64,000 bases of DNA from Acinetobacter zhairuonensis. GTDB taxonomy: Bacteria; Pseudomonadota; Gammaproteobacteria; Pseudomonadales; Moraxellaceae. A program made the translations under genes and the position numbers. Location: the NCBI RefSeq assembly GCF_022601715.1, contig NZ_JAKVIM010000017.1, positions 22,222 to 86,221 on the forward strand, read 5' to 3'. Below, piece after piece: positions 51,461 to 60,983 of this stretch. Position 1 is the first letter of the stretch, and each line of letters opens with the position of its first letter. Below the pieces are notes generated by a model, which worked only from the letters and a program-made list of their open reading frames with translations, was not told the DNA's origin and searched no databases.

Positions 51461-52378
51461 ATGAAAACTTTGAAGATTGCAACACGCCAAAGCCCTCTTG
51501 CTTTATGGCAGGCAGAATTTATTCGTTCTAGCTTAGAGGAGCGTTATGCCGATCTAAAAGTAGAATTGGTAACATTTGTGACTCAAGGCGATAAAATTTT
51601 AGATACCCCACTGGCAAAAATCGGCGGTAAAGGCTTATTTGTAAAAGAGCTAGAAGCCGCTTTATTGGATGGTCGCGCTGATCTGGCGGTACATTCCATG
51701 AAAGATGTTCCGATGGCGCTGCCTGAAGGTTTAAGTCTGGCAGTGATTTGTGAGCGAGAAGATCCTTTTGATGCCTTTGTCTCAAACAGTTATGCGCATT
51801 TTGACGACTTGCCACAGGGTGCTAAAGTGGGAACCTCAAGTTTGCGCCGTAAGTGTCAGATATTAAAACAGCGTCCAGACCTTGAAATCATTGATTTGCG
51901 TGGCAACGTCGGCACGCGCCTGTCTAAGCTGGATGCAGGTTTATATGATGCGATTATTTTGGCCAGTGCCGGATTAAAACGTCTCGGGCTTGCAGAACGT
52001 ATTCGCCATTCTTTGCCTGCAAGTGTGAGTTTGCCAGCGGTTGGACAAGGCGCGCTAGGATTGGAATGTCGAGCGGATGATCAACACGTCTTAGATTTAA
52101 TCCAACCGTTATTGCATGCCGAAACTTCAGCCTGTGTCCGTGCAGAACGTGCTTTTAATGCGTATTTAGAAGGAGGCTGTCAGGTGCCGATTGCAGGTTA
52201 TGCAACGCTGCAAGCTGACCAGTTACATCTGGAAGGTCGCGTTGGGAGTGTGGATGGTGCTCAGTTATTGGTTGCTGAATTACGAGGACCTGTGACGGAA
52301 GCAGAGCAATTGGGTGAAACTCTGGCAAAACGCTTATTAGATTTAGGTGCTGGAGAGCTGTTACGAGCTTTACATTAA
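51461..52378 (+). CDS. hemC: hydroxymethylbilane synthase (porphobilinogen deaminase)
   Basis: 305 residues. [16 protein letters not shown] at the start, [18 protein letters not shown] [38 protein letters not shown], and [13 protein letters not shown] carrying the cysteine that holds the dipyrromethane cofactor. It joins four porphobilinogens in haem synthesis. It is followed 3 bp later by hemD. Confidence 0.96.
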   Translation: MKTLKIATRQSPLALWQAEFIRSSLEERYADLKVELVTFVTQGDKILDTPLAKIGGKGLFVKELEAALLDGRADLAVHSMKDVPMALPEGLSLAVICEREDPFDAFVSNSYAHFDDLPQGAKVGTSSLRRKCQILKQRPDLEIIDLRGNVGTRLSKLDAGLYDAIILASAGLKRLGLAERIRHSLPASVSLPAVGQGALGLECRADDQHVLDLIQPLLHAETSACVRAERAFNAYLEGGCQVPIAGYATLQADQLHLEGRVGSVDGAQLLVAELRGPVTEAEQLGETLAKRLLDLGAGELLRALH

Positions 52379-52381
52379 GCT

Positions 52382-53161
52382 ATGTTATTTATTAATACTC
52401 GCCCCAAAGCACGCGCGACTGAGCTGAGCTTTGCCTTGCAGCAAGCAGGTATTCAAGTTTTAGAGTTGCCTTTATTGGAATTGGAACCGTGTGCTTGGTC
52501 TACAGCGTTGCAGAGCTTGTATCTGCAGTTGCCACAGGCAAGCTGTATAGTCGTGGTCAGTCCTTCGGCGGTTGAATTTGGAATGGCTGGCTTGCAACAG
52601 AGTGGATTGACCTTGCAGGATCTACAAGCCCTACAATGGATCGCCGTTGGAGAAAAAACTGCGCAAGCTCTGGCAGCATATGGGATTCAAAGTCATGTAC
52701 CTGAAGTTGAAACCTCAGAGGGCATGTTGCAAATTCCATTACTGCAGAATTTATCTTCATCTTCATGTATTGCTTTTTGGCGAGGGCAGGGTGGACGCCA
52801 ATTTATGATGGAGAACCTGCAACAACAGGGTGTGTCGATTTTAAATTTTATTTTGTATCAGCGTCGTTGTCCGACGCAAACGATGAAAAATTTTGAGCAA
52901 GTTGTCGCACAATTACAACAACATCAGTCTTATAGTGTGCTGATTAGCAGTGAAGCCAGTTGGTTGAACTGGCTGGCTCTGATGCAAACCCATCCAGCCC
53001 TCTTTGCACATGGGCACTTTATGGTGCTGGGTGAGCGGTTGTTTCAACTGCTGTTCAAAGCGCAAGCGCAGCAGCATTTAGCATTCCATCTTCATTTATT
53101 ATCCGATTTAAGTACTGAAACGATATTGCAATGCCTGCGGGCAATGCCGAGAAATGCATGA
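52382..53161 (+). CDS. hemD: uroporphyrinogen-III synthase
   Basis: 259 residues; family sequence is poorly conserved. NTRPKARATELSFALQQAGIQVLELPLLEL matches the family N-terminus, VVVSPSAVEFGM and LISSEASWLNWL the ligand-binding regions of the two alpha/beta domains. It closes and inverts hydroxymethylbilane. Position between hemC and the HemX-like gene fixes the identity. Confidence 0.9.
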   Translation: MLFINTRPKARATELSFALQQAGIQVLELPLLELEPCAWSTALQSLYLQLPQASCIVVVSPSAVEFGMAGLQQSGLTLQDLQALQWIAVGEKTAQALAAYGIQSHVPEVETSEGMLQIPLLQNLSSSSCIAFWRGQGGRQFMMENLQQQGVSILNFILYQRRCPTQTMKNFEQVVAQLQQHQSYSVLISSEASWLNWLALMQTHPALFAHGHFMVLGERLFQLLFKAQAQQHLAFHLHLLSDLSTETILQCLRAMPRNA

Positions 53162-54012
53162 AAAAGTTTTTAATTATTGTGATTTTGGTCTGTGTGGCAT
53201 GGATTGCCAAACTCAGTTATGACCTTTTTCAATTGACTCAAACCCAGACGGTCATGCAGAACACATTGCAGCAATTAGAAAGTAATAGCGCCAGTCTGAA
53301 CGATCAACTTGTGGCGTTGCAACGCCAGAATCCCAATCCGCCTGAACCAGCAGCTGCGGCTGAATCAGCGTCTGCTGCCGCGGGTACACCAGTAGCAAAT
53401 ACCATGCTACAGATTGATCCGATGATATTGGTTCGTCAACAATTAGACTTGGTGGATTTTGCCTTACAGCAACAGCAATATCATTATGCTTTAGAAAAGT
53501 TGGCTCAGCTGAATGTGAAACTGGAGCAGTATGCTTTAGCACCAGCCCTAAAACAAAGTTTGCATCAAGCGATTGCAAAAGATCAGAAATTGATCCAGCA
53601 AACAGTGCAAGCGCGGACAGAACAACAGCAACAAATACAACAATTATCACAACAACTTGACTTGGTTTTAACCCAAGAAATCAAACAAGGGCAAATGCAT
53701 CCTGTGAGTGCGGAGAGCCGCTCTTTCTGGCAACGCTGGTTTGTATTGCAACCCGCCACTCAGCCTGCAACACAATTGATGCAACGTGCCATTATTTTAA
53801 AAGAAGTACAGTTGCGGTTATTGGTCGCGCGGGAGGCATTAACGCAGGGACAGTACTTGGCATATCAAAAAGATTTGAATGAGATCATCCAGATTTTAGC
53901 CAGCTTGCCTGATGCACAAGCGCAGAAATTGCGTCAGCAAGTCGAAAGAATCAAAGGCTTTAGTATTATTCCGATGCCTGTCCTGAATACGCGCGCTTTG
54001 CTAGGGTCTTAA
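53158..54012 (+). CDS. hemX: HemX-like membrane-anchored protein
   Basis: 284 residues from ATG 53158 (ATGA overlap with the hemD stop; the longer frame from 53131 is rejected). One N-terminal helix (about 3-22), a coiled coil, an Ala/Pro/Glu low-complexity stretch (about 58-80), then a helical Gln-rich periplasmic domain. Despite its annotation in many genomes as a methyltransferase, no SAM motif is visible. Function in haem synthesis is unclear. Confidence 0.8.
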   Translation: MKKFLIIVILVCVAWIAKLSYDLFQLTQTQTVMQNTLQQLESNSASLNDQLVALQRQNPNPPEPAAAAESASAAAGTPVANTMLQIDPMILVRQQLDLVDFALQQQQYHYALEKLAQLNVKLEQYALAPALKQSLHQAIAKDQKLIQQTVQARTEQQQQIQQLSQQLDLVLTQEIKQGQMHPVSAESRSFWQRWFVLQPATQPATQLMQRAIILKEVQLRLLVAREALTQGQYLAYQKDLNEIIQILASLPDAQAQKLRQQVERIKGFSIIPMPVLNTRALLGS

Positions 54013-54013
54013 T

Positions 54014-55207
54014 ATGAAACAGATTCTTTTGGCTTATGCATTTATCTGCCTGATTCTGATCGCATTACTCAGTGTGTTGAGTTATGGCTATGGTGCAGGG
54101 TATGTCTATATTTACTGGCGTGAATGGCAACTCCAGAGCAATGTTTGGTTCGTGTTTATCGTATTGGCTGTATTGGGTTTTATCTTTCAGCTGATGTGGT
54201 TATTGCTCAAACGCTATTTTACCCGTGAGCAACGAAAGCAAACGGAAATTTATGACTTCAAAACCTTGCATCCGTATGAGCAATTGGCTGTGATTTGGCT
54301 CCTAGATGCAGGGCGTGAACAACAGCAGTTTATTCAAAATGCATTCACCCAGTCGGGATTGTTGCGTGGTGTGATTGATTCGCGTTTGTACTTGATGCAG
54401 CAACAATATCGTGAAGCCTTGTCGGTATTAAGTCACAGTCATGCTATGGCATTTGAGTTGGCAGAAATTCAGCGGATTCAGGTTTTTCTTGCACAACAGG
54501 ATGCAGAACAGGCACTGACGCATCTTGAGTTTTTAACCCAGCATGAACTTTCTCCATGGTTGAAAGATGTACAAACGGCCTATGAGCAGCGTTTAACTGA
54601 GTTATGGGGCGCTTTTGCGGTACAGTTTCCTTGGCAATATTTACGTTCCATGCAATATGGTCATCTGGATGAAGCCACCAAGCAAGCTTGGTTAGAACAA
54701 CTGTTACAGCAGTTTGATCGTGCCAGTGTAGAAAATTTGCAAGATTTACAGCAGCGCTATTTAGATTTGTCGACAGAAATCGAAACCCGTAGCTATTCCA
54801 TTAAAACCTTATGGTTGAAATTATTGTCGCGCTTACCCGATTTAAGTCAGCAACATGAAGATTTGGCCTTACATTTGCTTGATCAGCAATTTAATGCAGA
54901 AGTGTTTTATTTGTGGTTCCAGCAGCAACTGTTAAAACAAGTGCCGAATTATAGTGATGTAGAACAGCATATTCAGGACTGGGAATTGAAGTATCCATCT
55001 TTGCCTGTTTTAACCTTTGCTAAATGGCATGTCTATGACGCGACTGGTCGGTTCAATAAAGCAGATGAATTATTAACTTTATATCCTGATAATGTACTCA
55101 TGAATTATTTGCGGATTAAATCGACGTTGAAAAATCGTGAAGATTTGATTCAGCAGTTAAATTTTATCTTTGAAAATAATGCAAATTTTGTAAAAATTAA
55201 GATTTAA
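54014..55207 (+). CDS. hemY: HemY-like protein with TPR character
   Basis: 397 residues. Two N-terminal helices (about 5-25, 40-62) and then a helical-repeat domain with TPR-like spacing (residues 90-390). The first helix pair and position after hemX match the HemY_N family. It starts directly after hemX. It is not the protoporphyrinogen oxidase also called HemY. Proposed to scaffold haem enzymes at the membrane. Confidence 0.83.
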   Translation: MKQILLAYAFICLILIALLSVLSYGYGAGYVYIYWREWQLQSNVWFVFIVLAVLGFIFQLMWLLLKRYFTREQRKQTEIYDFKTLHPYEQLAVIWLLDAGREQQQFIQNAFTQSGLLRGVIDSRLYLMQQQYREALSVLSHSHAMAFELAEIQRIQVFLAQQDAEQALTHLEFLTQHELSPWLKDVQTAYEQRLTELWGAFAVQFPWQYLRSMQYGHLDEATKQAWLEQLLQQFDRASVENLQDLQQRYLDLSTEIETRSYSIKTLWLKLLSRLPDLSQQHEDLALHLLDQQFNAEVFYLWFQQQLLKQVPNYSDVEQHIQDWELKYPSLPVLTFAKWHVYDATGRFNKADELLTLYPDNVLMNYLRIKSTLKNREDLIQQLNFIFENNANFVKIKI

Positions 55208-55215
55208 GGGAATAT

Positions 55216-55644
55216 ATGTCTTTATTCAGTGAATATCCAGTCGTGTATGAGCAAAATGTAGCATGGGGGGATATGGATGCTTTTGGTCACGTAAATAATG
55301 TGATGTATTATCGCTATATTGAAAGTGCACGAATTGATTATTTTGATGCATTAAATATATTTGAACAAAAGGTATTAACTGTCGTTGCATCAAATCAGTG
55401 CAAATATTTACGTCCGGTATTTTATCCTGATCAATTAAAAATTGCGGTCAGGGTGGAAGAGTTACGTAATAGTGCGATGCGCATGAGCTATCAATTATTC
55501 AGCACTGCACAAAATGCACTCGTGGCAACGGCAGAAGCGGTGATCGTGTGTGTGGATCAAAATAATATGCAAAAAGCGGCAATCCCAGAGGATATTCGTG
55601 AAAAAATTCTCAAAATGGAACATGCGGTTGGACATTTAATTTAA
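55216..55644 (+). CDS. acyl-CoA thioesterase, hotdog fold (YbgC/FadM-like)
   Basis: 142 residues. VAWGDMDAFGHVNNVMYYRYIESARIDYF is the 4-hydroxybenzoyl-CoA thioesterase signature with the catalytic Asp (about residue 18). AAGGGAATAT precedes the ATG. It hydrolyses acyl-CoA in the cytosol; the substrate is not evident. It lies 8 bp after hemY and may be co-transcribed. Confidence 0.88.
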   Translation: MSLFSEYPVVYEQNVAWGDMDAFGHVNNVMYYRYIESARIDYFDALNIFEQKVLTVVASNQCKYLRPVFYPDQLKIAVRVEELRNSAMRMSYQLFSTAQNALVATAEAVIVCVDQNNMQKAAIPEDIREKILKMEHAVGHLI

Positions 55645-55797
55645 TTCTGATGCAATATTAAATAGTGAATCTAGATTATCTTATTTAAACTGTTTGTATA
55701 TTGTTGTGAATTTAAATATAAGTGTTGAATATTGGGTTTAATAAAAATATGATAATCCAGTGTTATAAATTAAATCGTATTTAATGGAGTTAATATG

Positions 55798-56121
55798 ATG
55801 CCAGACATTAGTAATTTATCTGTAGAAGAGTTAAAGCGTTTACAAGTAGAAGCGGAAGCCTTAATCGTTTCTAAAAAAGATCAAGCGATTGAAGATGCTT
55901 ATACTCAGATTATGGATATTGCTGATAAAGTAGGTTTGAGTATTGAACAAATCTTAGAGTTTGGCGCAACTAAACGTAAGAAAAGTACTCGTAAATCTGT
56001 AGAACCTCGTTATCGCAATAAATCAGATGCTTCAGAAACTTGGACGGGTCGTGGTAAACAACCGCGCTGGTTAGTGGCTGAATTGGAAAAAGGTGCAAAA
56101 CTTGAAGATTTTCTCATCTAA
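55798..56121 (+). CDS. hns: H-NS family nucleoid-associated protein
   Basis: 107 residues from ATG 55798; ATG 55795 is adjacent and equally possible (GGAG 5-8 nt upstream). N-terminal coiled-coil dimerisation (about 6-45), basic linker (RKKSTRKSVEPRYR), and the DNA-binding loop WTGRGKQPRWL near 81-91. H-NS silences AT-rich and foreign genes. The 150 bp upstream is strikingly AT-rich and may be its own target. Confidence 0.93.
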   Translation: MPDISNLSVEELKRLQVEAEALIVSKKDQAIEDAYTQIMDIADKVGLSIEQILEFGATKRKKSTRKSVEPRYRNKSDASETWTGRGKQPRWLVAELEKGAKLEDFLI

Positions 56122-56160
56122 TCTTCATAAGATTGTCATCCAATCTGATTAAATTATTTA

Positions 56161-56188
56161 AACCAAGCAAAACTGCTTGGTTTTTTTA
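56161..56188 (+). terminator. intrinsic terminator of hns
   Basis: AACCAAGCA-AAAC-TGCTTGGTT followed by five more T residues, 40 bp past the hns stop. Confidence 0.87.
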
Positions 56189-56286
56189 TATTGATCAATT
56201 GGCGGTGAAAAAAAAGTGTGCATAATGGGTGGCAAAGATAAAATATATATTTCAGGAAGAATAATAGTGATGTTGGTTGTGGTGGG

Positions 56287-57030
56287 ATGACAAAAAAAAA
56301 TAAGCACCTTGCATGGAGCATGTTTGCCTTAAGTAGTTTTTTATTTTTCGTAGTGCTGCAAATTCCTGCAGCTTGGCTCGTTTCTAAATTTTATAAAAAT
56401 AACCAAGTGCTACAAAATGTCAGTGGCAATATTTGGCAGGGGCAGGCGGACTGGCATCAAGGTGCATTAAATGGCTCACTCAATTGGCAGGTACGTCCCC
56501 TAGATCTATTGTTACTCCGACTCGGTGCTCAGGTAAATATTCATAGTGGTCGTACCCAATTGCAAGGGATTGTCGGTTATGGTTTGGGGCAGCGTTGGAC
56601 GGTTAAAGAGCTTTCTGGCGAAATTGCACCCGAAACCTTAAAGCGAGTTGCAGATTGGCAATGGCCGAGTAATCCGATTCAACTGCAAGATATCCAGTTT
56701 AAGTATCAAAAAGCACAAGGCTTTCAACACGCTGAAGGTTCCACGCAATGGACTGGTGGAGAACTTTCCTATCAATTTGCACAACGCCAAGAGCAAATGA
56801 ATATACCAGCTTTAAAAGGAACGTTGAGGGATCGCGATCAAGCCCTGAATATTGAGGTACGTGATCAACGCGACCAAAAAATGATAAATCTGTTGTTGGA
56901 TAAGAATCTGATGCTCGATGTGCAGATTACTCAGCGCATGTTAATGAATGTGCCTTCTTATCAAGGCAAAGCAGGTCTGGATACTTATGTAGTGAGCTCA
57001 CGTCAACCGCTACTGAAAGGTGGTATGTGA
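56287..57030 (+). CDS. gspN: type II secretion system protein N
   Basis: 247 residues. One N-terminal helix (about 10-30) and a periplasmic beta-rich domain with NVSGNIWQGQADW and LNWQVRPLDLLL, the GspN pattern. Accessory subunit linking inner and outer membrane parts of the secreton. First of gspN-gspC-gspD; gspC starts within its stop (TGATG). The remaining gsp genes are elsewhere, as usual in Acinetobacter. Confidence 0.9.
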   Translation: MTKKNKHLAWSMFALSSFLFFVVLQIPAAWLVSKFYKNNQVLQNVSGNIWQGQADWHQGALNGSLNWQVRPLDLLLLRLGAQVNIHSGRTQLQGIVGYGLGQRWTVKELSGEIAPETLKRVADWQWPSNPIQLQDIQFKYQKAQGFQHAEGSTQWTGGELSYQFAQRQEQMNIPALKGTLRDRDQALNIEVRDQRDQKMINLLLDKNLMLDVQITQRMLMNVPSYQGKAGLDTYVVSSRQPLLKGGM

Positions 57031-57857
57031 TGAGTTCTTTACAAATCAAACTACAGAAACTCAACATCGGGCAATTGGACCGTTTTGCACCGTGGTTTTT
57101 GGCGTTATTGTTGACCTATTTAAGCTGGAAATTGGCCAGTATTTTTTGGTTGTGGGTAGCTCCGCCAATGCCTATGCAGCTAGAGCGTGTACAGTTGGGT
57201 TCACAACAACCGCAAGTTCCAAATATCAGTACGTTTGCTTTGTTTCAGGAATCTAACACTGCCAGCATGAGTAATCTCAGTAATTTGACTCTGCAAGGCG
57301 TAGTGGTGTCCTATCCGAATCAATACTCTTCTGCGGTGATTAAAGTCAATCAAGTGGCAGATCGATATCGTGTCGGTGAAACACTGGCAGGTACAACTTT
57401 TCAGTTGGCAGAAGTGTATTGGGATCATGTTGTACTGCGGGATTTGGCAGGACAAACCCGCGAAGTAGCGTTTAACCGTATTGCGAATGGTTTAGATCAA
57501 CCGATCGTCCCGCCAGTAGGGACAAGCTCATTGCCTACAGCTACAGCACCAACGACGACTCAGCATGCATTGGGGCAGGCAGTGCAGCAAATGCAACAAA
57601 ACCGTGACCTGTTTTTGACGGATATGGGGGTAGGGTCGGCAACTGGTGAAGGCTATGAGGTGACCAGTAAAACGCCAGCAGCATTACGCAATACATTGGG
57701 GTTGCAACCTGGAGATCGGATTTTGTCTTTAAATGGACAAAATGTGGGGCAGGGACAGAATGATGCACAATTACTTGAACAAGCCAAACAAGCAGGGCAA
57801 GTCAAACTTGAAATAAAACGTGGTGATCAAGTGATGACCATACAACAAAATTTTTAA
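57030..57857 (+). CDS. gspC: type II secretion system protein C
   Basis: 275 residues from ATG 57030 (GTG 57027 is immediately before). Transmembrane helix about 18-42 (FAPWFLALLLTYLSWKLASI), homology region (LTLQGVVVSYPNQYSSAVIKVN, VGETLAGTTFQLAEVYWDHV), a Pro/Thr-rich linker (about 160-178) and a C-terminal PDZ domain (GYEVTSKTPAALRNTLGLQPGD). It connects the inner-membrane platform with the secretin. Confidence 0.93.
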   Translation: MSSLQIKLQKLNIGQLDRFAPWFLALLLTYLSWKLASIFWLWVAPPMPMQLERVQLGSQQPQVPNISTFALFQESNTASMSNLSNLTLQGVVVSYPNQYSSAVIKVNQVADRYRVGETLAGTTFQLAEVYWDHVVLRDLAGQTREVAFNRIANGLDQPIVPPVGTSSLPTATAPTTTQHALGQAVQQMQQNRDLFLTDMGVGSATGEGYEVTSKTPAALRNTLGLQPGDRILSLNGQNVGQGQNDAQLLEQAKQAGQVKLEIKRGDQVMTIQQNF

Positions 57858-57899
57858 ATGATGAGAAATCGCCCCTAGGGTTAGGAAACACAGAAGTAT

Positions 57900-60158
57900 A
57901 TGGCTTTATTTCATAATAATCGTCCAGTTTGGGCTTTGCTCGCAAGTGCGCCTTTGATTGCTGCTGTCAGTAGTAGTGCTTATGCGCAAACATGGAAAAT
58001 TAACCTGCGTGATGCAGACTTAACGGCATTTATTAATGAAGTAGCCGATATTACGGGTAAAAACTTTGCTGTTGACCCGCGTGTGCGTGGCAATGTCACG
58101 GTCATTTCCAATAAGCCACTGAATAAAAGTGAAGTTTATGACCTGTTCCTAGGGGTGTTGAATGTGAATGGTGTGGTTGCCATTCCATCAGGGAATACCG
58201 TCAAAATTGTTCCAGACAGCAATGTAAAAAGCTCAGGTATTCCCTACGATGCACGAAAGCGTGCCACAGGGGATCAAATTGTCACGCGTGTGATCTGGTT
58301 GGAAAATACCAATGCCAATGATTTAATTCCTGCGTTACGCCCATTAATGCCACAGTTTGCAAATTTGTCTGCTGTGCCAGGGGCGAATGCCTTGATTGTT
58401 TCGGATCGAGCCAACAATATTTATCAACTGGAAACCATCGTTCGTAATTTAGATGGTACTGACCAGCATGATATCGAAGCCATTACTTTGCAATCCAGCC
58501 AAGCTGAAGAAATGATCGGTTTGTTGGATTCCATGACGGCAACAGGCGCAGCCAAAGATCTGAAAGGTGCTCGCGTGCGTGTGATTGCGGATAGCCGTAC
58601 CAATCGCATCTTAATTAAAGGGGATACAGCAACTCGTAAGCGCCTACGTCAACTGATTGAAATGTTAGATGTGCCTGCTGCGGACCGATTGGGTGGATTG
58701 AAAGTTTTCCGTCTGAAATATGCCAGTGCCAAAAATTTGGCTGAAATTTTACAAGGTCTCGTAACGGGTCAAGCAGTTTCAGGATCAGAGAGTAAAGCGA
58801 ACAGTGCTTCGAATTCGAACAGCAGTATGCTGGGGAATACGAATAGTACTTCCTCGGGTAGTTCATCTTCCTCAAGTATTTCAACCCCTGCCATAAACTT
58901 GGGTGGCGGGTCTTCAGGAAGTAACCCCAATAACATCACCAGTTTTAATGCCAATGGCATCAGTATTATTGCAGACAGTTCGCAAAATGCTTTAGTGGTC
59001 AAAGCCGATCCGCAATTGATGCGTGAGATTGAATCTGCCATTCAGCAATTAGATATCCGTCGTCAACAAGTCCTCATTGAAGCAGCAATTATTGAAGTCG
59101 AAGGCACCGATGCAGATCAGTTGGGTGTGCAATGGGCTTTGGGAGATATTAGCAGCGGGGTCGGTTTAATCAGTTTTGATAATGTGGGTTCAAGTCTAGC
59201 CAGTTTGGCAGCAGGTTATCTAAGTGGCGGTGCTTCTGGTTTAGGGCAGGCATTGACCAGTGCAGGCAGTTCATTGGTGCTGGGAGATTATAAAGAAGGC
59301 AGCAATGGCTCACGTCAGCTTTATGGCGCGCTGATTCAGGCACTCAAAGAAAATACCAAGTCAAATCTACTTTCTACCCCATCCATTGTCACTATGGACA
59401 ACGAAGAAGCCTATATTGTGGTGGGTGAGAACGTACCGTTTGTCACAGGTTCGGTGAGCACCAGTAATGGTACAGTCAATCCCTATACCACCATTGAGCG
59501 TAAAGATGTGGGTGTCACACTGAAAGTGATTCCGCACATTGGGGAAAATGGCACGGTACGCTTGGAAGTGGAGCAGGAAGTTTCTGGGGTTAAAAATAGC
59601 AAAGGTCAGGCTTCGGACTTGGTCACCAGTAAGCGTGCCATTAAAACCGCCATTTTGGCAGAACATGGACAAACCGTGGTTCTCGGTGGTTTGATTTCGG
59701 ATAACTCGGTTTATAGTCGTCAATCTGTACCGGGTTTGGGGGCGATTCCTGGTGTCGGGCGCTTATTCAGATCCGACTCAAAATCCAATCAGAAACGCAA
59801 TTTATTGGTCTTTATCCACCCCACGATAGTTGGTAGTGGTGATGATGTACGTCGCTTATCGCAGCAACGTTATAGCCAGCTGTATAGCTTACAGCTAGCG
59901 TTGGATAAAGATGGTAGCTTTGCCAAGTTGCCTGAGCAGGTGGATGATGTCTATATGCAGCGATTGCCTGTGAAACCTGGCGCACCACGTACCAGTCCTT
60001 ATCAAGCAGTGCCTTCTGCTGCACAACCATCCAATGCTGCGACTGTAACTACCCCTGTTGCGATTGAACCTGTGATTAGCAATACGCCTGCGCCTAAGTC
60101 AGAAGTTGAAAAAACTAAAAATACCGTGACCACCATCAGTGTTCGCCCAGCGTCTTAA
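57900..60158 (+). CDS. gspD: type II secretion system secretin GspD
   Basis: 752 residues. Signal peptide (about 29 residues, ending SSAYA), N0 domain (WKINLRDADLTAFINEVADIT), N1-N3, a Ser/Asn-rich low-complexity loop in N3 (about 298-345), and the secretin core with VPFVTGSVS, GVTLKVIPHI and VPGLGAIPGVGRLFR. It forms the multimeric outer-membrane pore. The C-terminal ~90 residues are Pro/Ala-rich, probably the pilotin-binding S-domain region. Confidence 0.95.
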   Translation: MALFHNNRPVWALLASAPLIAAVSSSAYAQTWKINLRDADLTAFINEVADITGKNFAVDPRVRGNVTVISNKPLNKSEVYDLFLGVLNVNGVVAIPSGNTVKIVPDSNVKSSGIPYDARKRATGDQIVTRVIWLENTNANDLIPALRPLMPQFANLSAVPGANALIVSDRANNIYQLETIVRNLDGTDQHDIEAITLQSSQAEEMIGLLDSMTATGAAKDLKGARVRVIADSRTNRILIKGDTATRKRLRQLIEMLDVPAADRLGGLKVFRLKYASAKNLAEILQGLVTGQAVSGSESKANSASNSNSSMLGNTNSTSSGSSSSSSISTPAINLGGGSSGSNPNNITSFNANGISIIADSSQNALVVKADPQLMREIESAIQQLDIRRQQVLIEAAIIEVEGTDADQLGVQWALGDISSGVGLISFDNVGSSLASLAAGYLSGGASGLGQALTSAGSSLVLGDYKEGSNGSRQLYGALIQALKENTKSNLLSTPSIVTMDNEEAYIVVGENVPFVTGSVSTSNGTVNPYTTIERKDVGVTLKVIPHIGENGTVRLEVEQEVSGVKNSKGQASDLVTSKRAIKTAILAEHGQTVVLGGLISDNSVYSRQSVPGLGAIPGVGRLFRSDSKSNQKRNLLVFIHPTIVGSGDDVRRLSQQRYSQLYSLQLALDKDGSFAKLPEQVDDVYMQRLPVKPGAPRTSPYQAVPSAAQPSNAATVTTPVAIEPVISNTPAPKSEVEKTKNTVTTISVRPAS

Positions 60159-60229
60159 TGGTGAAGGGTCAAAATTGAAATGTACAACTTGCATGGTATG
60201 ATGATGCAAAATCATAAAGAGATAATGTG

Positions 60230-60913
60230 ATGACTTGGAAGATACAGGCAATTACGGGCGAATTCACGGGGCAGGAGATCAGCATCGACCACGATATGTT
60301 GGTTGGGCGTCATCAGGAAGCAGATGTATTGCTGCAGTCTGCAGAAGTGTCACGTAAACATGCCGCACTGTTGTTAAAAGAACAGGCTTTATGGGTGCAA
60401 GATTTAAACTCATCCAATGGCACTTTTGTGAATGACTTAAAAGTTGAAAATGAAAGCCAGTTGCATGATGGTGATATTGTTCAGTTCGCGAGTTTTAAAT
60501 TTTCCGTGTTAGCCCCTGCGCAAATGGCAGAAGTTGTTGAAACTGAAACTGAAACTGAAACTGTAGCAGTACAACAGCCTGCGGAAGCGGTTGCACCATC
60601 TGAAACAGCGGCAGAAAAAACGGTAGCAGAACAGATGAATGATCAGGGCATGCCGAGCTTGACTGAACGTGATAGCAATGTGCAGTTAAGCCGTGACGGT
60701 ATGCCGCAGAGTGTCGCTGTACCAAAACCTGCACCTATTCCAGAAGGTGTGGACGTGTCTAAGGTCACTCCAAATCCAGAGCCAGTTCCCGTTGAGCAAC
60801 CTGTTTCTCGTGTTGAAGAAGAGCATACACAACAGAAAAATGCATCGCTGGGTTTAATCACGATTATTGTTTTGGTGATTTTAGCCATCTTGGCGTGGGT
60901 GATGTTTAAATAA
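60230..60913 (+). CDS. FHA domain protein with C-terminal membrane anchor
   Basis: 227 residues from ATG 60230 (GTG 60227 adjacent). N-terminal FHA domain (about 1-95) with VGRHQEADV, VSRKHAALL and DLNSSNGTFVN, the phosphothreonine-binding residues. Then a Glu/Thr/Pro-rich linker with a short TETETET repeat (about 100-205) and a terminal helix ILAILAWVMFK preceded by GLITIIVLVI. No kinase or phosphatase gene is near. It follows gspD by 72 bp but ends in its own terminator. Confidence 0.85.
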   Translation: MTWKIQAITGEFTGQEISIDHDMLVGRHQEADVLLQSAEVSRKHAALLLKEQALWVQDLNSSNGTFVNDLKVENESQLHDGDIVQFASFKFSVLAPAQMAEVVETETETETVAVQQPAEAVAPSETAAEKTVAEQMNDQGMPSLTERDSNVQLSRDGMPQSVAVPKPAPIPEGVDVSKVTPNPEPVPVEQPVSRVEEEHTQQKNASLGLITIIVLVILAILAWVMFK

Positions 60914-60932
60914 TCTGGGAAATCCCTACAAT

Positions 60933-60959
60933 AAAGGCATGCTATGGCATGCCTTTTTT
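60933..60959 (+). terminator. intrinsic terminator after the FHA gene
   Basis: AAAGGCATGC-TATG-GCATGCCTTT followed by three more T residues, 20 bp past the stop. Confidence 0.87.
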
Positions 60960-60983
60960 ATTACTAAAGAATTTGGGTCGCTT

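Noticed and set aside
58769..59041. 90-codon minus-strand frame in gspD
   Set aside because: Antisense of the Ser/Asn-rich loop in GspD; no independent evidence.
60538..60562. Short GAAACT tandem repeat in the FHA gene
   Set aside because: About four in-frame copies coding for TETETET; a coding micro-repeat in the linker, not a CRISPR or mobile element.
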